NCBI GenBank assembly: GCA_016705235.1
Contig: JADIYP010000006.1
Location: 62,001 to 126,000, forward strand
Direction of reading: 5' to 3'
DNA: 64,000 bases
Source: Candidatus Leptovillus affinis
Lineage (GTDB): Bacteria > Chloroflexota > Anaerolineae > Promineifilales > Promineifilaceae
Within the stretch, counting starts at the first letter, position 1. Every line of letters starts with the position of its first letter. The notes below the pieces were generated by a model. That model saw nothing but the letters and a program-made list of their open reading frames with translations. It did no database searches and was not told the origin of the DNA. Both the position numbers and the translations under genes were made by a program. Below are positions 45,619 through 53,753 of this stretch, one piece after another.

Positions 45619-47934
45619 TTACGGGAAAGACAAAAAATCGGCGGACACCCAGCCAATTTGCCCACCAGCTTCTACTTGCTGCCAAACGATACCATCGCTC
45701 TCCACCTGCTCTTCCAGCACGACAACAACCACATCCTGCGCCAAAATCTGTAGGATTTCGGCGTCTTGGGATGGCTCGGCGCGAAGGTTGAGGCCGAAGG
45801 GGTAATTGACCACGGCCGTTACCGGCGTCGCTGTTGGTTCCGGTGTGGCTGTCGGGGTTTCCGTTGGCGTGGGCATCGCTGTTGGGGTAATTGTGTTGGT
45901 TGGCGTGGCCGAGGGTGTCTCTGAAGGCTGTATTGTCGGCGTTTGCGTGGGCGCCTGGGTTGGCGTGGCAGTTGGACCCGGCGTCAGCGTGGGCGTTTCG
46001 GTCGGGGTTGCCGTAGCGGTGGGCGGCACCAGGGGGTCTAACTGGGTGACTTCAATTACTGTCATCGTCAAGGCGATAGTGTCGATAATGCCTTCATTGG
46101 ACAAGGTAGAGCCGATGCTCTCTTGAAGGTTTTGCACGGCAAAATATGGAATAGAACTGGTGGAACGCACTACCAGCTCCATTTGCAAATTGCCGTTTTT
46201 GAGAGCCACAATTTGCAAATCGGCCAATTCCGCGCCGACAACTTCTTCTACTTTCTGCGCGGTGACTTCGTAAATCCGCGCCTGATCGCGCTGCCCTTGA
46301 GCCAATTCATAGGTGGAAAAGGCCAACAGAGCCGTTACCAGGACCAGAAAAAACAACGAGACGCGAAAGGCGCGCGTCTGAACTTGTTGGCGGTCTTTGC
46401 GGGCGGTTGCCGGGCGAAAGCCCAGGACCAAAAACATAAATGACGAAGCTGAGGCAATAGCGACAAAGTTGGTGGTGAACAGTAAGAGAGCGCCTAACGG
46501 CCGTAAAAATTCCCCGCCTGACCACACCTCCGCCCAACTAAACACGGGCATCCGAAAAATAGAGGCCACCGCCACAGTCAGGGTCACGCCAACTGTGGTG
46601 AGAGGCGGGACCAGCGCTGCGGCAATGGCCACACCGGGCAGCGCCCCCGCCGCATCGGAGCGGCACAAGGCATAGGCGGCCGCCAGCCCGGAAAACAGCG
46701 CAATGCCCAGATCGATCAGGCTGGGCTGCGTGCGGGCGAGTATTTCATTGGAAAGTGGCCGGTTGAGGGTGATCAGGCCAGCCACACAACCGACCAGAAT
46801 GGCCAACATCACGCCTTGCAAGACGGCGACCAGAGAACGTTTGAGGAAACGGCCGTCGCCTAAAACCGTCGCCAGACCTGTGCCAATAATCGGCGACATC
46901 AACGGAGCCACCAACATCGCGCCGATAACCACCGCTGGACTGTCCACAATTAAACCCAACGAGGCAATCATCGAGGCCAGGGAGATGAGCATGTAATAAT
47001 CGACATCTGGCCGGGCATTGCGCCGAATACGCACATAGGCGCTGGTGCGATCCTTCAAGCTCAGGCGGGGGATCAGGGTTTGCAGCCACCACGACAGCCG
47101 ACCAAGCAAGTTGGTGAACCGCTTATTGGGTTCGCGCACAATGACAACCGGCCGCTTGCTCAACCGCACCACAGCCCCTGGGATGTCGCCAAATAAAACC
47201 TTGTCGATAGAGCTTTCCTGGCTCGCGCCGATAAGCGCCAGATCGTAACCAGATTCCATTTCTTTGATGATGCCTTCAGAAACGGATTCGGCGCTTAAAA
47301 TTTTGCTGTGTATACGGTCGCCCGCATCGACAAAATCCAACAATTGACGCAGGCGCGCATTACCCAGAGCAATATCGCCGTGGGAATGAGCGCCCGTAAC
47401 AACATACAAAACTGTGATCTGCACATCGGGCAAGGTGAGCAAAAATGTCAATGCGTGGGCCGTATTCGGACCGCCCACTGTGGGCACTAAAATTCGACGC
47501 ACGTCATGGGAGGGAGAAACGGCCGTTTCCCCTTCAATCTCCTCCCGATCCCCACGCCAGGCCAACACACTGCAAGTCACCCGACTCAAATCCAACCGCA
47601 TTTCACTGTCCACATGCGCCAAAAGCAAATCGATCTCGGCCGCCTCCACCAATTCCACCAATGTCTGCGTCGCATCCACGCCGCTCACCAGCAATGTGGC
47701 AATCTCCAAATCCGTTTCCGAATCCGCGCCAGACAGCGCAGACTCGCAAAACGCAATCGTCTCCTCGCGCTCGTCAGTAATGATCAGCCCAACCAGAAGT
47801 TGGCCGCCATTAGCGCGAGCCAGCGCCTGACCCAACTGCCACGCTCGTCCGAGTTTGTTGCGCGGATTTAATAATAATAAAACACGCCATTTTTTTTGGT
47901 TGGGAATGCTGCCACGAAGTATTTTCATGAGCAT
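45619..47934 (-). CDS. USP-DUF389-SH3b fusion membrane protein
   Basis: 771 residues. Residues ~15-275 form two universal-stress-protein-like halves; the second has LALIGASQESSIDKVLFGDIPGAVV, close to the USP nucleotide-binding loop. Residues ~315-560 are a DUF389 membrane domain with about six helices and its hallmark SLGLIVDSPAVVIGAMLVAPLMSPI (split positions ~335-360). A soluble domain (~575-645) precedes a long Thr/Pro-rich linker (~650-705) and a C-terminal SH3b-like domain (~710-771). The USP part should face the cytosol and the SH3b part the outside. DUF389 proteins are of unknown function; transport or stress sensing is a guess. ATG 47928 is an alternative start. Confidence 0.88.
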   Translation of the reverse strand: MLMKILRGSIPNQKKWRVLLLLNPRNKLGRAWQLGQALARANGGQLLVGLIITDEREETIAFCESALSGADSETDLEIATLLVSGVDATQTLVELVEAAEIDLLLAHVDSEMRLDLSRVTCSVLAWRGDREEIEGETAVSPSHDVRRILVPTVGGPNTAHALTFLLTLPDVQITVLYVVTGAHSHGDIALGNARLRQLLDFVDAGDRIHSKILSAESVSEGIIKEMESGYDLALIGASQESSIDKVLFGDIPGAVVRLSKRPVVIVREPNKRFTNLLGRLSWWLQTLIPRLSLKDRTSAYVRIRRNARPDVDYYMLISLASMIASLGLIVDSPAVVIGAMLVAPLMSPIIGTGLATVLGDGRFLKRSLVAVLQGVMLAILVGCVAGLITLNRPLSNEILARTQPSLIDLGIALFSGLAAAYALCRSDAAGALPGVAIAAALVPPLTTVGVTLTVAVASIFRMPVFSWAEVWSGGEFLRPLGALLLFTTNFVAIASASSFMFLVLGFRPATARKDRQQVQTRAFRVSLFFLVLVTALLAFSTYELAQGQRDQARIYEVTAQKVEEVVGAELADLQIVALKNGNLQMELVVRSTSSIPYFAVQNLQESIGSTLSNEGIIDTIALTMTVIEVTQLDPLVPPTATATPTETPTLTPGPTATPTQAPTQTPTIQPSETPSATPTNTITPTAMPTPTETPTATPEPTATPVTAVVNYPFGLNLRAEPSQDAEILQILAQDVVVVVLEEQVESDGIVWQQVEAGGQIGWVSADFLSFP

Positions 47935-48047
47935 GAAGTATAATCAAATTTTGTTGGCAAACAATTTAATCAACCCATAGCGGTCGCCTTTCTATGTTAT
48001 AATCGGCGTATTCAGGGATAGCAAAATCCAGCGAGGCAACAAAACGC

Positions 48048-48308
48048 ATGAAACAAATTCAATTAGAAGACAAAGAGCTAAAAGTCTTGCAAACGCTCGA
48101 ACAACAGGGGGCTATGAGTCCTAGCCAGGTGTCGGCCTCAACCTGGCTGCTGCCTGGCGAGACCCTGACCATGCTGCAATCTCTTTCCAGCGCCGGATTG
48201 GTCTTGCTGCGCAATGACACGCGCAGCCCCGATGGCATGGTCGTCGCCATCACGCAAAACGCGCGCTCGTTCCTGGGTTATTCCAGTGTGCGCAGCCTTA
48301 AGAAATAA
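48048..48308 (+). CDS. Small winged-helix-like protein, 86 residues
   Basis: A short soluble protein whose pattern resembles a MarR/ArsR-type winged helix: helix (KELKVLQTLEQQ), GAMSPSQVSASTWL as a putative helix-turn, a second helix (TLTMLQSLSSAGLVLL) and a two-strand wing (RNDTRSPDGMVVAIT). It may be a minimal DNA-binding protein, but no effector domain is present, and the family call is by pattern only. It starts 113 bp from the divergent USP-DUF389 gene and could regulate it. ATG 48048 has no strong ribosome binding site. Confidence 0.65.
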   Translation: MKQIQLEDKELKVLQTLEQQGAMSPSQVSASTWLLPGETLTMLQSLSSAGLVLLRNDTRSPDGMVVAITQNARSFLGYSSVRSLKK

Positions 48309-48403
48309 GGTTCTTTGGGAATTCAGGGGGTTGGCACCAAATGTAGGGGCGACCCTGGTGGTCCGCCCCTGTTTGGCGATACCCCACGAAATCCTAAAGA
48401 CCC
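48309..48403. repeat. Terminal-inverted-repeat element with GGGGCGACC core (family D, copy 1)
   Basis: Left end GGTTCTTTGGGAATTCAGGG and right end CCCCACGAAATCCTAAAGAC are imperfect inverted repeats. Between them a CCAAA...TTTGG stem encloses a GGGGCGACC/GGTCCGCCCC palindrome. The same ends occur at 61472-61593 around a different core. Confidence 0.75.
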
Positions 48404-48587
48404 AGAAATAACGCTTTCAGACGCGGTCTCATTGAGCAGTTCGCCCCATTGTTGCAGATTGAAAATTTAATCCGTTAGTCGCGGTGGGGGCCGTCCTTGT
48501 GTCTGCCCTGAGGGGCGACCACAAGGGTCGCCCGCACACTACCGGATTATTTAGTAGACATGCAAAAATGGGCGCAAAAGGTACATC
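48309..48587. other. Repeat-filled spacer
   Basis: 279 bp holding the family D element (48309-48403) and a second GGGGCGACC-type hairpin at about 48504-48534 (GGGCGACC/GGTCGCCC arms). The latter resembles dispersed GGGGCGACC/GGTCGCCCC repeats known from many bacterial genomes. No gene is supported. Confidence 0.6.
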
Positions 48588-49694
48588 ATGCTGTCAACCT
48601 CTCAGCCCACTCTGCCGCCCGCCGCCCCGAAACCCAACGGAGCATTACGGATCGGTTTGTTTTTTCTCGTCCTGGTGGCCATTGCTGCCTGTGCATTTCT
48701 GTTGTATCCCAGTGACTTGTTCATGTCGCCCAACTGGGTTCCGGCAGTGCAAAGTCAACTGCGAGCGATCCTGACGGTTGTTTCGCCCTATTTTGGCGTG
48801 GCGCTATTGGGAACGGTGGTAGCAATTGCCGAATTGGCCTCCACATTTCCTACCTATCCGCGTGAGGCGCTGCGCACTCGCTGGGCGCGTATTTTGGTTC
48901 TTGTCAATGTGGTGGCGGCGATTCTGGCGCTGATTATCGCTCGCGTCACTGTGCCAGAGACAAATCCGGTGCTGCTGGTGATTGGCGTGGGGGTTGGGTT
49001 TCAGGCGATTATTCGCACGCGGTTTGTGCTGGCCAGAGCTATGGGCACGGAAGAAGGGGGCGAGAATGAGGTTAGCCTGAATTTGGGCTGGCTGTACGAA
49101 CAATTTCAGCACCTTTGCCGGACCCAAATAGACCTGGAACTGATGAAAAATCGGCGCACGGCCGTTACCCAAATCCTGCAATATTACCCAACCATCGCCG
49201 AGCTGTACGACATTGCCTATTACACCATCATCGCCCGCGCCACCCTGACGCCAGAGGAAGAAAAAACGCGCATCGAGCAGTTGCAAACGCTTATTGATCC
49301 CAAAGCGCCGGAACAATTTTCGCGCAACAGCATGGCTCTGACAATTCTGGAAAACGGCGGCCCCGCGTATGTGGAAATGCTGCTCAGTCAGGCCATGACC
49401 GAGGCCAATGGGACAACTCCTCGGCGGGCGCTGCAAGAAAAGCTGGTCTGGCAGATCATCAACAATTACTCGCTGGATGGGCTGGTGGAATTAACGAGTA
49501 TTCTCACGGAAGACAACAAGGTCCGCGACTGGGTTAAGCAGGCGGCAACGACCAATAACAACACGGTTGAAGCCAATCAGAAAGCCGCGATTGCCTATTT
49601 TTTGGTGCAGCAAATTGGCGAAGACCGGCTGCAGCAAGAATTGACGCCCACCCCAGGACCAGAACCAACGCCCAACGCCCAGGCCGACGCCTAA
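48588..49694 (+). CDS. Uncharacterised membrane protein, 368 residues
   Basis: No family recognised. Three to four hydrophobic segments lie at ~22-42, ~65-85, ~100-120 and ~127-147, then a ~220-residue soluble helical domain follows (NEVSLNLGWLYEQFQHLCRTQ onward) and a Pro/Thr-rich tail (PTPGPEPTPNAQ). The soluble part contains KxQATTNNN-like and helical repeats without catalytic motifs. The tail of the protein presumably faces the cytosol. ATG 48588 follows AAAGG. It converges with and overlaps the SpoU methyltransferase gene by four bases. Confidence 0.75.
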   Translation: MLSTSQPTLPPAAPKPNGALRIGLFFLVLVAIAACAFLLYPSDLFMSPNWVPAVQSQLRAILTVVSPYFGVALLGTVVAIAELASTFPTYPREALRTRWARILVLVNVVAAILALIIARVTVPETNPVLLVIGVGVGFQAIIRTRFVLARAMGTEEGGENEVSLNLGWLYEQFQHLCRTQIDLELMKNRRTAVTQILQYYPTIAELYDIAYYTIIARATLTPEEEKTRIEQLQTLIDPKAPEQFSRNSMALTILENGGPAYVEMLLSQAMTEANGTTPRRALQEKLVWQIINNYSLDGLVELTSILTEDNKVRDWVKQAATTNNNTVEANQKAAIAYFLVQQIGEDRLQQELTPTPGPEPTPNAQADA

Positions 49695-50467
49695 CCGCTG
49701 ACGGTTCGTCTCTGGCGGGCTGCTTCGAAGAGGATGACACCGGCGGCCATGGCCGCATTAAGCGATTCGGTGGCGGCGTGCATGGGGATGGTGCAACGGC
49801 CGTGGGCCACCCTTTCTGCCTCGTTCCCAACCCCGCGCGCCTCGCTCCCAATTATCAGCGCCGAGGGAGAACGCCAATTAACGGCCGTATACCCCACCCC
49901 TTCCGCCACATCAGTCAACCACACTGCCAACCCGGCCAGCGCTTCGGCCATTTCGGCCCAAGCCACATCTCGAATTGGCAGGCGCAAATGGGCGCCCATG
50001 CTGCCGCGCAGCACTTTGGGATTAAATGGATCGACGCAGCCTGGCCCTAACAGCACGCCATCCACCCCGGCGGCGGCGGCGGTACGCAGCATGGTTCCCA
50101 GGTTGCCCGGATTGGCAACGCCATCCAGAACCAATACCAGCGTGGGGGTTGAGGGAAACGGCCGTAACACCATGTCCGCGACCGATAAAACGCCCGGAGC
50201 CGTCTCGGTATCGCTTATTTCAACCATCACCTCCGGGCTAACCGTCTGTACCGGTGCGTCAACTTGCTGTAAAATAGCTTCGTGATTGTCGCTGCTGCGC
50301 CAATCTTCCGTACAAAACACCAATTTGAGCGGATGTCCTTCTGCCGCCAACTCCGACAACCATCGCGTCCCCTCCACAACAAAAGCCCGTTCTCGCCAAC
50401 GAAAACGGCGCTCTGCTTGCAAACGAACCACATACTTCACTTTTGCATTCTTATTACTGGTAATCAT
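49691..50467 (-). CDS. SpoU (TrmH)-family RNA 2'-O-methyltransferase
   Basis: 258 residues. An N-terminal substrate-binding domain (~5-95, with RERAFVVEGTRWLSEL) precedes the SPOUT knot. Motif 1 is NPGNLGTMLRTAAAAGVDGVLL, motif 2 IIGSEARGVG and motif 3 IPMHAATESLNAAMAAGVILFE, which bind S-adenosylmethionine. It would methylate a ribose in rRNA or tRNA; the exact target (as for RlmB or TsnR-like enzymes) cannot be told from sequence. A monocistronic arrangement is likely. Confidence 0.93.
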   Translation of the reverse strand: MITSNKNAKVKYVVRLQAERRFRWRERAFVVEGTRWLSELAAEGHPLKLVFCTEDWRSSDNHEAILQQVDAPVQTVSPEVMVEISDTETAPGVLSVADMVLRPFPSTPTLVLVLDGVANPGNLGTMLRTAAAAGVDGVLLGPGCVDPFNPKVLRGSMGAHLRLPIRDVAWAEMAEALAGLAVWLTDVAEGVGYTAVNWRSPSALIIGSEARGVGNEAERVAHGRCTIPMHAATESLNAAMAAGVILFEAARQRRTVSG

Positions 50468-50573
50468 GAGACGGATATTGTATCTTTTTTAACTCTTGTG
50501 GGTTACTAAAAGTGGGAACTATGAAACGACTTATTTACTTGCAGCGGTACCAGGACTTAGAACAACTACCGCA

Positions 50574-50609
50574 GCCACTGCCAAAGCAGACTACCGGTCT
50601 GGCAGTGGC
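50574..50609 (+). promoter_or_regulatory. Hairpin in the ubiA leader
   Basis: GCCACTGCCA (50574-50583) and TGGCAGTGGC (50600-50609) form a perfect 10-bp stem with a 16-base loop, 26 bp before ATG 50635. A short ATTTT follows, so attenuation is possible; no known riboswitch class is recognised. Confidence 0.45.
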
Positions 50610-50634
50610 CATTTTGGAAGATTGAGGAGAACGC

Positions 50635-51474
50635 ATGAATCAAGCACGTGGGCTTTACAAAATCAGCCGACCCTTATCCACTTTGTCCGGAGCTTTAGCC
50701 GTCGTTTTAGGCGGATATGTGGCCGGTGTGGGCAATTGGAGCAACATTTTCCTGGCGACCATCGCCACGATTCTTATTTCCTCTGCGGCCAATGCCTGGA
50801 ATGATTACATGGACATCGAAATCGACAAAATTAATCAACCGCAACGGCCGTTACCCTCCGGTATGGTCAGCCCCCGCGTTGTCTTGGCGTTTTCCTTCAT
50901 CGCCGCCGGACTATCAGTCATCATTGCCGCTTTCATTAACCCGGCCGCATTTATCATCGCCCTGAGTTCCGCCGTCTTGCTCTACATCTACTCCTGGCGC
51001 TTAAAAAGCACAGTTCTTCTGGGCAATGCGACAGTCGCATTTATTTCCGCGCTCAGCGCCATTTTTGGCGGCGTCGCCGCCGGCAATGTCATCCCCTCGC
51101 TGTGGCTGGCGGCGATCATCTTCACCGCCATTATGGGGCGCGAAGTTTTAAAAACAATGGCCGACTACGAAGGCGATTTGCGCCAACGCTGCCGCACCAT
51201 TTCCACGGTCTGGGGACGTCGCCCGGCGCGCATTATCTTTTTCGTCTTGTCCTGGATTACCCTGGGCATGATGATGCTGCCCTATTTGTTCCGGGTCTAC
51301 AGCCCAATTTATGCTTATATTGTCGTTTTTGGCGTTTACCCGGTGCTTGTTTACATTCTGGTGAAGGTGAACCGATACCGAACCGGTCCACAGTTAGAGC
51401 GGCTGAGTCAATTGATGAAATATGACTTTTTAATCTGGTTTGTGGCTGTGCTATTGGGGGCGCAGGTATGGTGA
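50635..51474 (+). CDS. UbiA-family prenyltransferase
   Basis: 279 residues with eight to nine transmembrane helices. The two Asp-rich motifs of the family are NDYMDIEID (near residue 60) and DYEGD (near residue 180), which bind Mg-prenyl diphosphate. The closest-sounding group is geranylgeranylglycerol-phosphate geranylgeranyltransferase-like, but quinone, chlorophyll or heme prenylation cannot be excluded. It acts in the cytoplasmic membrane. ATG 50635 follows GAGGAG. A terminator at 51524 follows. Confidence 0.9.
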   Translation: MNQARGLYKISRPLSTLSGALAVVLGGYVAGVGNWSNIFLATIATILISSAANAWNDYMDIEIDKINQPQRPLPSGMVSPRVVLAFSFIAAGLSVIIAAFINPAAFIIALSSAVLLYIYSWRLKSTVLLGNATVAFISALSAIFGGVAAGNVIPSLWLAAIIFTAIMGREVLKTMADYEGDLRQRCRTISTVWGRRPARIIFFVLSWITLGMMMLPYLFRVYSPIYAYIVVFGVYPVLVYILVKVNRYRTGPQLERLSQLMKYDFLIWFVAVLLGAQVW

Positions 51475-51485
51475 TTTAACCAGAA

Positions 51486-51561
51486 ATCGAAAATTGGAAA
51501 TCGAAAATCGAAAATCGAAAATTAGAGACTGGGGATTGGAAAAATCTCCAGTCTCTTTTTT
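51486..51561 (+). terminator. Terminator of ubiA with upstream TCGAAAA repeats
   Basis: AGAGACTGGGGATT and AATCTCCAGTCTCT form a stem (51524-51556) followed by TTTTT. Just upstream, ATCGAAAA-type words repeat four or five times (51486-51520). The T run abuts the ppk1 stop at 51560. Confidence 0.85.
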
Positions 51562-53644
51562 AGTCAGCGCTGGCGGCGGAACGGCCGTCTAAGAACCACT
51601 TCTGGCTGTTAAACAGCGGTTTGTTTTCCTCCAGACTGGCGGCGGCGGTGTAACGGCCGTCGGCCCTTAACAACCACGCGTTCGCCGTATCCTTAAGGTA
51701 CACTTCTAAAATACCCTCCACAATACGCCGCCGCATTTGCTGGTCTTCAATGGGAAATAATATCTCCACCCGCCGATCTATATTGCGCGGCATCAAATCC
51801 GCGCTGCCCACATACAAATCCGGCGCGCCCTCATTGTGAAAATAATAAATTCGGCTGTGCTCCAAAAATCGGCCGACAATACTCGCCACCCGGATATTAT
51901 CGCTCACCCCCTCCAATCCCGGCCGCAAACAACATATCCCTCGAATCAACAAATCTATCTGCACCCCGGCCGCCGACGCCTCATATAAAGCCTGAATAAT
52001 CTCTGGATCAACCAATGAATTGGCCTTAATAATGATGCGCCCCCGCTCCCCATAGGCTATTTCCCGCTCTATAAACCGCAGCATATTGGCCCGCAAATTC
52101 ACCGGCGCCACCAAAAACTGGCGATAAACCGTTTGTTTAGAATACCCTGTTAGATAGTTGAACAATTCCGAAGCATCTGCGCCAATATCTTCCAGGCTGG
52201 TGATCATGCCCAGGTCGGTATAGAGGCGGGATGTCTGATTGTTATAATTTCCGCTGGCCACATGCACATATCGCCGGATGCCATCGCGCTCGCGGCGCAC
52301 CACCAACGTCAATTTACAATGCGTTTTTAAGCCGATCAGGCCATACACCACATGCACACCCGCGTTTTCCAATGCTCTGGCCCATTCGATATTGCTTTCT
52401 TCATCAAAACGTGCCTTCAACTCGACCAGAGCAGAAACCTGCTTCCCGTTTTCCCGGGCGCGCATCAACACCTGCACAATCGGCGGATTGGGGCCAACAC
52501 GATACAAGGTTTGCTTAATAGCCAGGACATCCGGGTCTTCGGCCGCCGCGCGAATGAAATCAATTACTGGAGCAAAACTGTCGTATGGATGGTGCAGCAG
52601 CAAATCTTGCCGCTGTAATGTTTGGAATATATTTTCGCCGGTTTGCAGCGACGCCGGGTATCGGGCGCGAAAAGATGGATCTTTCAGTTCCGGCCGTTCC
52701 AATTTATGCAACTCCCACAAACTGCTCAACCCCAACGGGCCGTTGAAGGTGTAAACGTCATAGGCGCTCATTTGCAAATTGGACAGCAGCAAATCGCGGA
52801 CATTGTCGGGCGTGTTTTCGTCAATTTCCAGGCGCACCGGAAAGCCAAAATGGCGCTGCCGCAGGTTCTTTTCCATCGTCAAAAGCAAATCGTCGGCTTC
52901 TTCTTCCTGAATTTCCATATCCGTATTCCGCGTGACGCGGAAAGGATAAGCGGCCACAATTTGCATGCCGGGAAACAATCTATCCAGATTGGCGGCAATG
53001 ACCTGCTCCACCCAGACAAATTTTTGCGTTGTCGGCTGCAACAGCTCGTCAGGGTCTAATGGTTTAAGCGGCACCAGGCGCGGCAAACTGGCGGGCACTT
53101 TAACTCTAGCAAAGTGCATCTCGTCGGTTTGAACATCCCGAATCACCACGGCCAGGTTCATGCTGAGGTTGGAAATATGCGGGAACGGGTGGCCGGGGTC
53201 GAAGGCCAACGGCGTGAGAACCGGGAAAATCGTTTCTTCAAAATAATCCCGCAGCTTCGATTGCTGTCCTTTTTTTAGTTGATCGTAGTCCAGGACATGG
53301 ATTTTAGCCTGGGCCAGGGCCGGATGCAGCAGCTCGCGCCACACGCTCATGGCTTCGGCAAAAAGCTGGGTGACGGTGCGATAGACCGCCACAAGTTGCT
53401 CGCGCGGCATCAAACCATCGGCGGGCGTGCGGGTGATGCCCAGCAGCACCTGCTGCTTAAGACCAGACACGCGCACCATAAAAAGCTCATCCATGTTACT
53501 GGTGAAGATGGCCAGGAATTTTACCCGCTCCAGGAGCGGGTTCTCTTCTTTGTAACATTCATGCAGCACTCGACGGTTGAACTCGATGTGGCTCAATTCG
53601 CGGTTGATGTATAAACTTGGGTTGCTCAAGTCGATTTCCGACAT
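51560..53644 (-). CDS. ppk1: Polyphosphate kinase 1
   Basis: About 694 residues, standard length. The N-terminal NRELSHIEFNRRVL, FLAIFTSNMDELFMVRVSG, the middle DPGHPFPHISNLSMNLAV, and the C-terminal VELKARFDEESNIEWARALENAGV (in parts) with the autophosphorylated His in YVHVASGNYN are all present. The enzyme reversibly makes long-chain polyphosphate from ATP. ATG 53644 has GGAG nine bases upstream, so it is preferred over ATG 53656. Divergent from the CapA-like gene. Confidence 0.97.
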   Translation of the reverse strand: MSEIDLSNPSLYINRELSHIEFNRRVLHECYKEENPLLERVKFLAIFTSNMDELFMVRVSGLKQQVLLGITRTPADGLMPREQLVAVYRTVTQLFAEAMSVWRELLHPALAQAKIHVLDYDQLKKGQQSKLRDYFEETIFPVLTPLAFDPGHPFPHISNLSMNLAVVIRDVQTDEMHFARVKVPASLPRLVPLKPLDPDELLQPTTQKFVWVEQVIAANLDRLFPGMQIVAAYPFRVTRNTDMEIQEEEADDLLLTMEKNLRQRHFGFPVRLEIDENTPDNVRDLLLSNLQMSAYDVYTFNGPLGLSSLWELHKLERPELKDPSFRARYPASLQTGENIFQTLQRQDLLLHHPYDSFAPVIDFIRAAAEDPDVLAIKQTLYRVGPNPPIVQVLMRARENGKQVSALVELKARFDEESNIEWARALENAGVHVVYGLIGLKTHCKLTLVVRRERDGIRRYVHVASGNYNNQTSRLYTDLGMITSLEDIGADASELFNYLTGYSKQTVYRQFLVAPVNLRANMLRFIEREIAYGERGRIIIKANSLVDPEIIQALYEASAAGVQIDLLIRGICCLRPGLEGVSDNIRVASIVGRFLEHSRIYYFHNEGAPDLYVGSADLMPRNIDRRVEILFPIEDQQMRRRIVEGILEVYLKDTANAWLLRADGRYTAAASLEENKPLFNSQKWFLDGRSAASAD

Positions 53645-53753
53645 GGGGCGCTCCATTTTTTATGTAGAGTTTGAGTTTTAATTGTAATGCGAATGCAATT
53701 GTTGTCCAGTGGCCGACCGACATTATAGACTATTTCGGCAAAAGAGCAGACGA

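Noticed and set aside
50574..50609. Known riboswitch before ubiA
   Set aside because: Only one hairpin is clear and no conserved aptamer core is recognised, so it is kept as an unassigned hairpin.
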